Shown one piece after another: positions 42,827 to 54,000 of a DNA stretch of 64,000 bases. Source of the stretch: Chitinophaga sp. YR573 (GTDB taxonomy: Bacteria > Bacteroidota > Bacteroidia > Chitinophagales > Chitinophagaceae); the NCBI RefSeq assembly GCF_900110995.1, contig NZ_FOJF01000002.1:372001-436000 (forward strand). The letters run 5' to 3'. How positions within the stretch are numbered: the stretch's first letter is position 1; the number at the start of each line of letters is the position of its first letter. The notes under the pieces were generated by a model. It saw only the letters and a program-made list of their open reading frames with translations. It did not search any database and was not told the origin of the DNA. Both the position numbers and the translations under genes were made by a program.

Positions 42827-44752
42827 ATGATGAGAATACCTATCAAATGGATTTGTGTATGCCTGGCCCTGGGAATGTTGGTGCCGGCAATGGCTCAACA
42901 GGCCTCAACAAAGCATTATAGCGCTTATTTATTTGCCTACTTTACAGGTGCCGGAAATGATGCGGAATCTATTCGTTTTGCAATCAGTAATGATGGCTAT
43001 AACTACAAAGCGCTCAATAACAATATGCCTGTCATTAATTCGGCCCAGATAAGTTCTACAGGGGGCGTAAGAGATCCGCATATACTGCGTAGCACAGATG
43101 GAAAAACGTTCTATATGGTGGCTACTGATCTGCATGTGGTAAAAGATGGCTGGGGCCCCAATCAGGCCATGGTATTATTGAAATCAAAGGACCTGGTTAA
43201 CTGGAGCAGTCATATCGTAAACATAGCGAAGAGATTTCCCGCATTATCAGATGTAAGTAAGGTTTGGGCACCGCAAACCATATTTGATAGTCAAAAGAAG
43301 AAGTACATGATCTATTGGTCTATGAGTTTTGGTAAGGGCCCTATCAAAATATATTATGCCTATGCTAATCCGGATTTTACAGGATTGGAGACTACTCCCA
43401 AACAGCTTTTTTTCAGCCCTGACAGCAGCACTTGTCTTGATGCAGATATCATTTTTAAAGATGGTAAGTATCATTTATTCATGAAAGCTACAGGTAAAAC
43501 ACCAGGTATTAAAGAAGCCATTTCTGATAAACTGACAGAAGGGTATGTGTTATCAGATAAACGTTTGGAACAGACAGAGGAAGAAGTAGAAGGTTCAGGC
43601 GTATTTAAGTTAAACAATTCCGATACCTGGATTTTGATGTATGATCTTTTCAAAAAAGGGAAATACCAGTTTACTGAAAGTAAAGACCTGGAAAATTTCA
43701 AAGCAATAGATAACGAGATCTCCATGAACTTTCATCCCCGTCATGGAACTGTTATTTCAATCACCGCGAAAGAAGCACAGGTACTGACAAACAAATGGCC
43801 CTCATCTGATGAAAAAGAAACGCATAACCCGGTTTTGAAAGGGTATTATGCCGATCCGGATATTTTATATGCTGAAAAAACAGGCAAGTTCTATATATAT
43901 CCAACCAGTGATGGTTTTGATAATTGGTCGGGTACTTATTTTAAAACTTTTTCTTCCAAGGATTTAACTAACTGGAAAGATGAAGGTGTGATACTGGACT
44001 TAGGTAAAGATGTAAGCTGGGCAAAAAAGAATGCCTGGGCTCCATGTATTATCGAGAAAAAGATCGATGGGAAATACAAGTATTTTTACTACTTCACTGC
44101 AGCACAGAAAATTGGTGTAGCGGTAGCGGATGATCCTACCGGTCCGTTTCTGGATTCGGGTAAGCCTTTAATTGATAAATATCCCGAAGGAGTTAGCGGA
44201 GGACAGCAAATAGATCCTGATGTTTTTACCGATCCTAAAACAGGAAAGAGTTATCTGTATTGGGGAAATGGGTATATGGCTTCTGCGGAACTGAATGATG
44301 ATATGGTTTCTCTGAAAGCTGGAACGACTAAAATATTAACACCTGCTGCCAGTTACAATGAAGGTTCTTATGTGACTTACAGAAATGGCATTTATTATTT
44401 TATGTGGTCGGAGAATGATACCCGTAGCGAAGATTACCAGGTGCATTATGGAATGTCTGATTCTCCACAGGGACACATAAATATTCCGGAACATAACCTG
44501 GTCATTGCAAAGGATGCAGCGGTCGGTATTTATGGCACCGGTCATCATGCTGTTATTCAGATTCCTGGTACAGACGAATGGTATATAGTATATCATCGTT
44601 TCAAATATCCTGAAGGAATTACCATGGGAAGAGCAGCGGGATATAACCGTGAAGTTTGTATCGATAAACTGGAGTTTAATAATGATGGAACTATAAAGCA
44701 GGTAAAGCCAACTCATGAAGGAGTGAAGGCAATCAATAAAGTCCGTCAATAG
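42827..44752 (+). CDS. Tandem GH43 glycoside hydrolase
   Basis: 641-residue secreted protein (signal peptide ending AMAQQ) with two GH43 five-blade propellers. The N-domain (about 32-330) has VRDPHIL (modulator Asp) and VEGSGVFKL (acid Glu), but its first strand reads AYLFAYFTG with no base Asp. The C-domain (about 340-641) has YYADPDILY (base Asp), AWAPCIIEK, IDPDVF (modulator Asp) and NEGSYV (acid Glu), so it keeps the full triad. Activity is therefore expected mainly from the C-domain; alpha-L-arabinofuranosidase or xylosidase is likely. Operon partner of GH127, 6 bp downstream of it. Confidence 0.9.
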   Translation: MMRIPIKWICVCLALGMLVPAMAQQASTKHYSAYLFAYFTGAGNDAESIRFAISNDGYNYKALNNNMPVINSAQISSTGGVRDPHILRSTDGKTFYMVATDLHVVKDGWGPNQAMVLLKSKDLVNWSSHIVNIAKRFPALSDVSKVWAPQTIFDSQKKKYMIYWSMSFGKGPIKIYYAYANPDFTGLETTPKQLFFSPDSSTCLDADIIFKDGKYHLFMKATGKTPGIKEAISDKLTEGYVLSDKRLEQTEEEVEGSGVFKLNNSDTWILMYDLFKKGKYQFTESKDLENFKAIDNEISMNFHPRHGTVISITAKEAQVLTNKWPSSDEKETHNPVLKGYYADPDILYAEKTGKFYIYPTSDGFDNWSGTYFKTFSSKDLTNWKDEGVILDLGKDVSWAKKNAWAPCIIEKKIDGKYKYFYYFTAAQKIGVAVADDPTGPFLDSGKPLIDKYPEGVSGGQQIDPDVFTDPKTGKSYLYWGNGYMASAELNDDMVSLKAGTTKILTPAASYNEGSYVTYRNGIYYFMWSENDTRSEDYQVHYGMSDSPQGHINIPEHNLVIAKDAAVGIYGTGHHAVIQIPGTDEWYIVYHRFKYPEGITMGRAAGYNREVCIDKLEFNNDGTIKQVKPTHEGVKAINKVRQ

Positions 44753-44765
44753 TTTGATTTTTGGG

Positions 44766-44834
44766 TGCAGGGCGAAGCCCTGCAAAACCACTTCAATTTT
44801 TTTTATGATGGTGCTTAGCACCATCATAAAAAAA
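44766..44834. terminator. Double hairpin terminator between convergent GH genes
   Basis: Hairpin 1: TGCAGGGC (44766-44773) and GCCCTGCA (44777-44784). Hairpin 2: ATGATGGTGC (44805-44814) and GCACCATCAT (44818-44827), with T-tract before and A-tract after. They serve the GH43 gene from the left and the GH31 gene from the right. Confidence 0.85.
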
Positions 44835-44842
44835 TTCTCTAT

Positions 44843-47218
44843 TTAAAATTGTATAGCTGTTTTTTTACCAGCATATTTAATCACCTTATCCGCTTTTTCG
44901 ACAGTCTCAATTCCAGTACCATGGTTTTTCTTTACCAGGATAATATTAAAGGTTCTGTGTAGAAGCATCCCCGGATAACTACCTTTACGATCTTCTATGG
45001 TGAGTGTTTTTGTTTTATCGTTCCACTTCATCGTAATGGTCGAATAAATATTCCGCTCATAATTATAATTATCGTTTTCATCTTCATACAGAGTGAAAGT
45101 GCCATTGGCTCCTTCATATACTCTTAACTCCAGGTTGCTGGCATCTTTTTCACCTGTATATTGCTGAAACGGCCCCATTGGTAAAATAGAACCGGCTTTC
45201 ACGTATAAAGGCATAATATCCACCGGCACTTCTTTTTCAATATCCTGTCCTCCTCTTGTTTTTTCACCTGTCCAGAAATCAAACCAATCACTACCTTCAG
45301 GCAAATAAACGGTATGTGTTTTTGTTTTGCTGAAATCGGTAACAGTCTCTCCATTAATTCTGCCGGTATAAAGAGAGTCAGTAACAGGAGCTACTAAAAT
45401 ATTTTTACCGAAGAGGTATTCGTTGTTGATCTCCCTTGCTTTTTTATCCGCTGCGAAATCCATCACCAATGCACGCATAAGGGTACCTGATTTTGAAGTC
45501 ACTTCCCAGGCATTGGAATAATTATATGGCAGCAAACGGTAACGAAGCTGAATGAATTTCACTATCGCATCATAAGCCCAGTAACCTTTTTCTCCAAACT
45601 GGTAGATCTCCCTGGGTGTATCAGTACCATGAGACCGGAACATAGGTGTAAATGCAGCAAATTGTAACCAGCGTACATATAATTCCTGGAAAGCAGCGTC
45701 CTTAACCCCTTTAGGATAATTACGCCATGAGAAAAATCCGCCAATATCAGTATTCCAATATGGAATACCACTTAAAGAAAGATTAAGTCCACCGGAAATC
45801 TGCTTATTGAAAACATCCCAACCGGATACAATATCCCCCGACCAGTTAGTGGCAGCATTCCGCTGCTGACCCGCAAATGCTGAGCGGGTAAGGATAAATA
45901 CGCGCTTATCAGTATTTATCCGGCGTTGATGTTCATATACGCCACCAGTGGTCATCAATGGAAAAGCATTACGCACTTTTCTGAAGGTACCCAGGTAGGT
46001 AAGGTTCTCATCATCACCTGGTTTAGGTACGATCTGGTCGGGCTCGGTGGCATCCATCCACCAGCCATCCATGCCGAGGGAGAAGATGTTTTTATTCAGA
46101 TATTTCCAGTAAAGATCCCGTGCTGTAGGATTAAATGCGTCATATACCTGTACTTCCTGCACCGGTGGCCAGGTAGTAAAGTCATATAACATGTGCTGTT
46201 CTTTTAATTCCTGGTAGATCTTTGTTTTGTTCCCGAAAGAAGGCCATATTGAAATAACAATATGTGCATTGGCCTGGTGTACACTGTCGATCATGGCTTT
46301 GGGATCTGGAAATGCAGGATTACCAAACTCCATGGCATTCCATTCGTTATCATGTACGCCCCAATATTGCCAGTCCTGTACAATTCCATCCAGCGGTACT
46401 TTTAACGCCCGGTATTTTTTCACTACGTCCATCAGCTCATATTGGCTCTTGTAACGTTCCCTGCTTTGGGTGTATCCAAACAACCACCTGGCATACATAG
46501 GCGCCTCACCGGTAAGCCAGCGCATCTGAGCTATCACCTTATCTGCATTGCCGCCATTAATAAAGTAATAATCGGCGCAGTTACCAATTATAGATTCAAA
46601 GGAAGCAATGTTCAGGGTATCATTGAAAATAGTGGTTGAATAATTATCCCAGAACAGTCCATATCCTTTCACAGATTGAAAGAAAGGCACCGCTATCTGC
46701 ATGTTTCCCTGCTTCAGTTCCAGTTTTTGGTTACGCTGGTCCATCAGTCCTTTCTGATGTTGCCCCAGGCCATAAATAGCCTCCTCTTCTTTTAACAGGA
46801 AGGACTGGTTTACACTATAGGTACTGTCTGCTCCGTCTTTTGCGGGTGTGAACTGAAGGCTGTTTTCTTCCAGTAAAGCTACTGCGGCGTTATTGTAGAA
46901 ACTGATCTGCCCTGTTTGAAGGTTGATCCTGGTTTGCAGGGAAGCGCTGCTTACAGATAGTATATTGCCGTTCTGATGTACAGTTAGCGGAGTGCTTACA
47001 GGAGTCTTTATCACTGATAAACTTTTCTTCTCATCTGTAACACCTACGGGGTATTTTAATACCCGTACAATATCTGCATTAAAAAACCGGACTTCAATGT
47101 TTACGGAGTGGATGGTGGCTCTTATACCTCCGTTTGTCTGCTGGTATTGTTGTGACCATGCGCTTGCTGTAAACAGCAGCAGCCCGGAAAACAATAATGA
47201 ACTTTTTACATGTATCAT
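44843..47218 (-). CDS. GH31 alpha-xylosidase/alpha-glucosidase
   Basis: 791-residue secreted glycosidase from the ATG at 47218 (MIHVKSSLLFSG...SAWSQ signal peptide); the longer frame would start inside the operator region. The GH31 nucleophile is Asp389 in DGWWMDATEPDQ and the acid/base is Asp533 in RSHGTDTPRE. The N-terminal galactose-mutarotase-like domain and C-terminal beta domains have normal size. The WMDATEP form is common in alpha-xylosidases, which act on xyloglucan- or arabinoxylan-type side chains; alpha-glucosidase cannot be excluded. It is divergent from GH51 across a double operator. Confidence 0.88.
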   Translation of the reverse strand: MIHVKSSLLFSGLLLFTASAWSQQYQQTNGGIRATIHSVNIEVRFFNADIVRVLKYPVGVTDEKKSLSVIKTPVSTPLTVHQNGNILSVSSASLQTRINLQTGQISFYNNAAVALLEENSLQFTPAKDGADSTYSVNQSFLLKEEEAIYGLGQHQKGLMDQRNQKLELKQGNMQIAVPFFQSVKGYGLFWDNYSTTIFNDTLNIASFESIIGNCADYYFINGGNADKVIAQMRWLTGEAPMYARWLFGYTQSRERYKSQYELMDVVKKYRALKVPLDGIVQDWQYWGVHDNEWNAMEFGNPAFPDPKAMIDSVHQANAHIVISIWPSFGNKTKIYQELKEQHMLYDFTTWPPVQEVQVYDAFNPTARDLYWKYLNKNIFSLGMDGWWMDATEPDQIVPKPGDDENLTYLGTFRKVRNAFPLMTTGGVYEHQRRINTDKRVFILTRSAFAGQQRNAATNWSGDIVSGWDVFNKQISGGLNLSLSGIPYWNTDIGGFFSWRNYPKGVKDAAFQELYVRWLQFAAFTPMFRSHGTDTPREIYQFGEKGYWAYDAIVKFIQLRYRLLPYNYSNAWEVTSKSGTLMRALVMDFAADKKAREINNEYLFGKNILVAPVTDSLYTGRINGETVTDFSKTKTHTVYLPEGSDWFDFWTGEKTRGGQDIEKEVPVDIMPLYVKAGSILPMGPFQQYTGEKDASNLELRVYEGANGTFTLYEDENDNYNYERNIYSTITMKWNDKTKTLTIEDRKGSYPGMLLHRTFNIILVKKNHGTGIETVEKADKVIKYAGKKTAIQF

Positions 47219-47255
47219 GACTAGCTTTTTCAGTACGTGGATTGCTAAATTAAGC

Positions 47256-47305
47256 GTCAAATTAACATTTATTATTAAAATAGATGTCAAATTGACGATT
47301 AATAA
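47256..47305. promoter_or_regulatory. Tandem GTCAAATT operators between GH31 and GH51
   Basis: Two direct repeats 30 bp apart: GTCAAATTAACATTTATTA from 47256 and GTCAAATTGACGATTAATAA from 47286. The second, with flanks (47284-47305), is identical over 22 bp to the site before GH127 at 40578-40599. It lies in the control region of the divergent GH31 and GH51 genes. Confidence 0.75.
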
Positions 47306-47433
47306 TAAAAAATCATTAATTTACTTGCTGAGAATATCCCACGTAGACAATATAAGATATAGAAAACGTATTCCAGGTTATGAAATGATCAATCCAATTT
47401 CAGAATCGAAACTTTATTTAAACCTATTATAAA

Positions 47434-49377
47434 ATGGGCTTTATTAAATATGTATGGTATAATTCATTTTACAGAATTACCATACTGCTCTGTTTATTAT
47501 CGGCTGGCAGCATCTATGGTCAAAACACGGTGAAAAGAAAACAGATCTCTCCGAATTTGTTTGGGATCTTCTTTGAAGACCTCAGTTATGCAGCAGATGG
47601 AGGACTTTATGCTGAATTGATTCAAAACAGATCTTTTGAGTATGCTCCGGACGACCGGAAAGACTGGCAGCCATTTACCGCATGGGAATATCTTACAAAA
47701 GGCTATGGATACGGAACCGTTTCTGTGGAAACCAGGGAGCCAATCCATCCAAACAATCCTCATTATATTGTACTGAAGGTAGACGATGCAGGGCAGGAGG
47801 GAGTGGGCTTAATCAATTACGGTTTTGACGGAATCGTGATCAGAGCTGGTGAAAAGTATAATTTCTCAGTTTTTACCCGCCTGGTTTCGGAACAACCCAT
47901 ACCATTATCCATACAGTTGCGAAGTAAAAAGGGGGATGTGTATGGGGAAGTCGCTATTACTGCAAATACGCAAAAATGGAATAAGTACTCCGCTGTAATT
48001 GAAGCCACACATAATGATGACAGCGCTGTTTTAGCCATTGTTGCTAAAAATAAAGGTACCCTGGCAATAGACATGGTTTCACTGATCCCGGACAAAACTT
48101 TTCATGGAAGGGCAAATGGTATGCGATCTGATCTTGGTCAGGCAATTGCAGACCTGAAACCTGCATTCATGCGCTTCCCTGGTGGCTGTCTTGTTCACGG
48201 CGATGGATTAGAGAATATGTATCGCTGGAAAAACACCATCGGACCGGTAGAAGAGCGTAAAGAGCAACGGAATATCTGGAATTATCATCAGTCTGTGGGC
48301 CTTGGATATTTCGAATACTTCCAGTTTTGCGAAGACATAGGTGCTAAACCTTTGCCCGTTGTACCGGCTGCGGTAAGTTGCCAGAATTCCGGAGGTACCT
48401 GGAAAATAGGGGGAACAGGACAGCGGGGATTACCGCTGGATGAAATGCCTGATTATATCACTGAAGTGCTGGACCTTATTGAATACGCCAATGGCCCTGT
48501 AACCTCTACCTGGGGGGCAAAAAGAGCGGCTGCAGGTCATCCTGCTTCCTTTCACCTGGAGTTCCTGGGCATCGGTAATGAAGACAAACAAACACCGGAA
48601 TTCAGGGAGCGTTTCAAGCTGATTTATGACGTGGTGAAAAGTAAACATCCTGAAATCACTGTTATAGGAACAGTAGGGCCTAGTCCGGCCGGTGAAGACT
48701 ACGAACTGGGATGGAAGTTTGCCAATGAGAATATGTTGCAGATGGTAGATGAGCATTATTATGAAAAACCAGAATGGTTCCTGGCGAATACAGGCCGTTA
48801 TGATAATTATGACCGCAAAAAAACAAAAGTATACCTGGGGGAGTATGCCTCATGGGGCAATACTCTATTCAATGCGCTTGCTGAAGCCGTTTATATGACT
48901 TCGCTTGAGCGTAACGGAGATGTGGTTAATATGGCCTCTTATGCGCCTCTTTTAGCAAGGATCGGGCATACATCCTGGAATCCCAATCTTATTTATTTTA
49001 CAGGCACTGGGATTACTCTCACTCCCAATTATTATGTACAGCAATTGTTCTCAAACAATCAGGGTGACATTTATTACCCGGATATTGTTTCGTTCAAAGG
49101 GACTAATGTAGCGGCATCTTGTGTGAAAGATAGCAAAACAGGGGATCTGATCCTTAAACTGGTAAATGCGGGGGAGACCCCGGTGCTGGCTAAAGCCAAT
49201 CTTTCCGGCTTCCGCCCTTTAAATAGCAATGCCACACTTACTTTTTTGAACGGCCAGAATGAAGCAAAAGAAAATGTAGTTCCGGTAACAACAGCTTTTA
49301 AGCCCGAAAAACAATTCACATACAATATGGCACCTCACTCGTTATCTGTCATCAGGATAAAATCAAAAAAAGAGTAA
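47434..49377 (+). CDS. GH51 alpha-L-arabinofuranosidase
   Basis: 647-residue enzyme with an N-terminal signal-like segment (about 11-29) and a (beta/alpha)8 barrel. Acid/base Glu383 lies in EFLGIGNEDK and nucleophile Glu470 in KVYLGEYASW, with FMRFPGGCL marking the barrel start. A carbohydrate-binding-like domain sits at about 85-210, before the catalytic part. It would release terminal alpha-L-arabinofuranose from arabinan or arabinoxylan. It ends 14 bp before an ECF sigma gene, so it may share a transcript with the sigma/FecR/SusCD block. Confidence 0.92.
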   Translation: MGFIKYVWYNSFYRITILLCLLSAGSIYGQNTVKRKQISPNLFGIFFEDLSYAADGGLYAELIQNRSFEYAPDDRKDWQPFTAWEYLTKGYGYGTVSVETREPIHPNNPHYIVLKVDDAGQEGVGLINYGFDGIVIRAGEKYNFSVFTRLVSEQPIPLSIQLRSKKGDVYGEVAITANTQKWNKYSAVIEATHNDDSAVLAIVAKNKGTLAIDMVSLIPDKTFHGRANGMRSDLGQAIADLKPAFMRFPGGCLVHGDGLENMYRWKNTIGPVEERKEQRNIWNYHQSVGLGYFEYFQFCEDIGAKPLPVVPAAVSCQNSGGTWKIGGTGQRGLPLDEMPDYITEVLDLIEYANGPVTSTWGAKRAAAGHPASFHLEFLGIGNEDKQTPEFRERFKLIYDVVKSKHPEITVIGTVGPSPAGEDYELGWKFANENMLQMVDEHYYEKPEWFLANTGRYDNYDRKKTKVYLGEYASWGNTLFNALAEAVYMTSLERNGDVVNMASYAPLLARIGHTSWNPNLIYFTGTGITLTPNYYVQQLFSNNQGDIYYPDIVSFKGTNVAASCVKDSKTGDLILKLVNAGETPVLAKANLSGFRPLNSNATLTFLNGQNEAKENVVPVTTAFKPEKQFTYNMAPHSLSVIRIKSKKE

Positions 49378-49391
49378 GTCAATTTCCACAT

Positions 49392-49985
49392 ATGAATGAT
49401 ACGCATCTTCAAAAATATGCAGACGATATCCTTTTAAGTTTACTTAAAGAGGATAACAGGGATGCATTTGATGTTATCTATATGAGGTATTGGGAGCGCC
49501 TGTACTTTTATCTTGTAAAAACAATTAAGAACGCAGAAGAGGCTGAGGATATTCTTCAGGAGGTATTTGTTTCATTATGGAAGCGCCGTAGTGATCTGGA
49601 TGGTATTGAGTCTCTCTCTGCCTATCTTTTTTCATGTGTGAGATATGGTGGCTTCAGGTATATTCGTAATGAAATTAAAAAGAATGAGTTCAGAAAATCA
49701 TGGAATTTCCTCTTTCATGAGGAAGATCATTTGCCTGAAATGCAACTCGCTGCAAATGAGTTGTCAAGGCTGTTAAATAAGGAAATTGATAACCTACCTG
49801 TAAAAATGCGGGAAGTTTTTATCTTAAGCAGAAAAGAGGAACTCTCCTATAAGGAAATAGCTCATAAACTTAATATCTCTGATAAAACGGTTAAGAAGCA
49901 GATTAGCAATGCTTTAAAGTACCTGCACCTAAAGCTGAACGGGAAAGTATTACTCCCTCTGTTTTTTCTCATTCAATTATTTTGA
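49392..49985 (+). CDS. FecI-type ECF sigma factor
   Basis: 197-residue sigma factor. Region 2 (about 22-90) has YWERLYFYLVKTI, EDILQEVFVSLWKRR; region 4 (about 125-180) has LPVKMREVFILSRKEELSYKEIAHKLNISDKTV. It starts 14 bp after the GH51 stop and is followed by a FecR anti-sigma gene, then SusC and SusD. It would direct transcription of the SusCD pair when the cognate glycan is bound by the SusC N-terminal domain. Confidence 0.93.
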   Translation: MNDTHLQKYADDILLSLLKEDNRDAFDVIYMRYWERLYFYLVKTIKNAEEAEDILQEVFVSLWKRRSDLDGIESLSAYLFSCVRYGGFRYIRNEIKKNEFRKSWNFLFHEEDHLPEMQLAANELSRLLNKEIDNLPVKMREVFILSRKEELSYKEIAHKLNISDKTVKKQISNALKYLHLKLNGKVLLPLFFLIQLF

Positions 49986-50052
49986 TATTTTTTTTTCTCC
50001 GCCTACTACCACCTGACCTTTTTATACACTTCATTATTACAAGTCGCTTCTA

Positions 50053-50991
50053 ATGGAAGAAAAAGATATTAAAAATCTGCTGGACCTTTATTTTAAAGGG
50101 GAATGTACGCCTGATGAAAAACAGTACCTGGAGTCAATGTTTGACGAGCTTTCCATACATGGAGAATTTGATGAGAAAACAATTGACACAGAGGCTGTCA
50201 TGCATAGATTAAAGGGGAAAATAGACAGGCAGATCAGGCAGGGAAGATTTATCAGGCTTTCTGTTATGCTAAGGGTTGCTGCTGCTGTATTCCTGATTTC
50301 TTCTGTTGCAGTATTCTTTGTTTATAAAAGGACTCAGATAGATGCTGTTAAGTATGTAATCACTACAGTCCCAAAAGGGCAGAAAATGAAACTGACTTTA
50401 AGCGATGGTTCTACTGTTATGCTAAATGCCGGCTCACGAATCCGGTACCCGGAAAAATTCAACAGCGAAACAAGGAGTGTAACATTATTGGATGGAGAAG
50501 CTTTTTTTGATATAAAACATAATGACGAAAAACCTTTCGTGGTAGAAACACCGGGAACGCAGACACAGGTATTGGGAACAGCGTTTAATGTGCAGGCATA
50601 CCAGGAATTAAAAGAGGTGAAAGTGACAGTATTACGTGGTAAGGTAGCCGTAAAAGAAACAGGGGAACACAAGCCTGTTTTACTGTTACCAGATGAGCAG
50701 GCCATCGTAAATACAGCTACGGGTTATCAGTCGAAGAAGCACATCAATGCAAATGAAAGTATAGGCTGGGTGCAGGGGAAATTTATATTCAGAAATGAGA
50801 CACTGATGAATGTTGCGCTGATTTTACAAAACAGCTATAATGTTAAGATAGAATTTAAAAAAGAAACAACTAAGGAAATTCGGTTCACTGCAAATTTTAA
50901 TTCAACTGATTCACTTGAAAAAATTCTTTTTGCTATTGCTAAAGCAAATGGGATCACCTATTCAGTTAAAGATAATATTGTTCGATTCTGA
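50053..50991 (+). CDS. FecR-type anti-sigma factor
   Basis: 312 residues: a short cytoplasmic sigma-binding part (1-75), one membrane segment (about 76-94, MLRVAAAVFLISSVAVFFV), a FecR periplasmic domain (about 105-205, TVPKGQKMKLTLSDGSTVML and GEAFFDIKH) and a C-terminal STN-like DUF4974 domain (about 240-312). It relays the SusC-bound signal to the sigma factor encoded just upstream. SusC follows after an 83-bp gap. Confidence 0.93.
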   Translation: MEEKDIKNLLDLYFKGECTPDEKQYLESMFDELSIHGEFDEKTIDTEAVMHRLKGKIDRQIRQGRFIRLSVMLRVAAAVFLISSVAVFFVYKRTQIDAVKYVITTVPKGQKMKLTLSDGSTVMLNAGSRIRYPEKFNSETRSVTLLDGEAFFDIKHNDEKPFVVETPGTQTQVLGTAFNVQAYQELKEVKVTVLRGKVAVKETGEHKPVLLLPDEQAIVNTATGYQSKKHINANESIGWVQGKFIFRNETLMNVALILQNSYNVKIEFKKETTKEIRFTANFNSTDSLEKILFAIAKANGITYSVKDNIVRF

Positions 50992-51074
50992 TACAAAGCA
51001 TTTTATATGATCTGATCCACCAGTTTTAGAAGAAAAACAGCCATTTATTTATCTAACCAAACCACGCAAATGTT

Positions 51075-54000
51075 ATGAAAAAATTCATTTGGTATAATCT
51101 CTATGCCTTCCAGAAAACGATTAGTATTAGTTGTAAAGTATTCTTAATTATCACATTAGGGACGCAAATATTGTTTGCTGGTCCTTCAGCAGGACAAACT
51201 GCGAAAGAGATAAAGATTGACATGCAGTTTGAAAGCAGAACATTACAGGATGTTTTAACTGCGATGCAAAAAAAGAGCGGCTTAGGATTTGTCTTCAATG
51301 ACAAATTGGTATCTAATTACAAAAATGTATCTGTTTCAGCTAATAAGGAACCAGTTACTGTTATTTTAGATAAAATCCTGAAAGATACCAATCTTGATTA
51401 CCTGGAAAAAGATAATCTGATCATTATCGTTGAAAAGAAAGCAAAAGCTCCTTCTCAAAACGCCAATACTCCCAAAGAATTCTTTGAGCAAATTACCATA
51501 AAGGGTAAAGTAACGGATGAAAACGGGACACCCTTAATTGGTGTAAGTGTTAAAGTAAAAGGAGGACATACCGGTACCTCTACGGATATTTCCGGACAAT
51601 ATGCACTTACTGTGAATGACGGAAATGTAGTCCTTATATTTTCTTATATAGGATTTCAGGATAAAGAGGTGCCTGCAGCAGGCAATTCATCCCTGGATGT
51701 TGTGATGAAAGTAACAATAGAAAATCTCCGCGAAGCGGTGGTAATCGGTTATGGAACACAGAAAAGAGCTGATGTAACCAGTGCTGTTGCTTCCGTAAAG
51801 TCGGAGAATTTTGTTAAAGGACCGGTAGTGGATGCAGGCCAGTTATTACAAGGTAAAGTGGCCGGTTTAACTATTTCAAATACCAGTGGTAACCCCACCG
51901 GTGGATCGCAAATATTACTTCGTGGGAACACCACTTTATATGGCGCTAACACTAATCCTTTAGTAATCATTGACGGGATTCCGGGCGACCTCAAAACAGT
52001 ATCTCCTGAAGATATAGAATCAGTAGATGTGTTAAAGGATGGTTCATCTGCCGCTATTTACGGTGTAAGAGGTTCTAATGGTGTAATCATCATCACCACC
52101 AAGAGAGCAAGTGGAATGATCACCAACAGCGTTGATTACAGCGTTTACGCTACTACCCAGGTGATTGCGAAAAAACTGGATATGCTTACTGCGCAGGATT
52201 ACCGCGACCAGATCAAAGCTGGAACCAGACTGGCCTCATGGGATGCGGGAAGTAATACCGACTGGCTGAAAGAAACAACCCGTACTCCGTTAACGCACGT
52301 GCACAACCTCACTATAAGAGGTGGTAACAGCACAACAAACTACCTGGCTTCCGGTAATTACCGTGCAATGCAGGGTATTTTCAGAAAGAGCGATAACAAT
52401 ACATTTACCGGAAGGATAGATGTGAACCATAGTATGTGGGATAATAAGCTAAAGCTTAATATCGGAATATTGAATCAGACCAATAACTATACAAGGAATA
52501 ATAATGGCGATAACAGCTTTAATGGCTGGATCTACAGACAAACAATCATACGTAATCCAACAGAACCGGTACGTGATTCTGCCGGTAATTTCTATGAACA
52601 AACAGGCAATTTTGATTACGAAAATCCTATGGGATTGTTGTATGAAAGCGATGGAGAGTCTAAAAATGTAAACTCCCGTATGAATGCTACTATTAGTTAC
52701 AAACCTGTTAGTAATCTAAGATTGTCTGCCCTTTTTTCCTACTCAAGGTTTAATGGAAACAATGGATACTCAGAAAGCAAAAAACATATTTCTAACATTA
52801 AAAGCGGTTTAAATGGCTTTGCATCTGTAAGTTCCAGCTTGTCTATTGACCGGCTGACAGAATGGACTGCAGAGTATTCCAAATCCATAAAAGACCACCA
52901 CTTTGTAATTCTGGGTGGTTATGCTTACCAGGAAAATGTGTCTTCCGGCATGTATGCGGACAACCAGGATTTCCCTACTGATCTCTTTAGTTATAATAAC
53001 CTGGGATTAGGTGAAGGGATAAAGAATAAACTGGCCACTATGAGCAGTTATAAAACAGAGACAAACCTGATCAGCTTTTTTGGAAGACTAAACTATAGCT
53101 ATAAAGACAGATATCTGTTGTTGGCAAGTTTAAGAAGGGAAGGTGCCAGTCAGTTGTATGGAGCCTTGAATCCCTGGGGTAATTTCTGGGCTGTTTCAGG
53201 AGGTTGGAGAATTTCCAATGAGAACTTCATGAAAGATCAGAAATTGTTTGATGATATAAAACTGCGTGCAGGGTATGGTATAACAGGAAATCCTCCATCT
53301 GCGGGATTTCTTAGTCAGCCGTTGATAACCTATGGTGATTATGTGTATTCTAATGGTAAATGGACAAGAATCCTGGTGCCTGCTACTAATGCGAATCCAT
53401 ATATCAGATGGGAAGAAAAAGCAGAAGCAAATATTGGTCTTGACTTTAGTATGTTAAAAGGAAGAATAAGCGGTAGTGTGGATGTTTACAATCGCCGGAT
53501 CACAGGACTGCTTTATAACTATGCAGTACCAAGTCCTCCGAATTTATACCCCAGCACAACAGCCAATGTGGGTAAGATGGAAAACAAAGGCTTAGAGATC
53601 ATGTTGAATTTCGTACCGGTAAAATCAAAGGATTTTACATGGACAACCAGTGTTAACTTCTCTACCAACTCAAACAAATTAATCAGTTTATCAAACGAAT
53701 TATACCAGACAACTACTCCATATTTCACTACCGGAGCTGCAGGTATCCCCATTCAGACTTTTACCAATATTGTAACCGTTGGTAAGGGTATTGGCGATTT
53801 CTATGGATATAAGGTAATTGACATTGATGCTAATGGTAAGTGGATCTATGAAGGCAGAGATGGCAAACCTGTTAATTACGATAATTTCGCACATAGCTTT
53901 GAAGACAAAAAAGTGATTGGTAATGGTCTGCCTAAATATTATGCAGGCTGGAATAATAATTTCTCTTACAAGAAATTCGATTTAAGTGTTACGATGAGAG

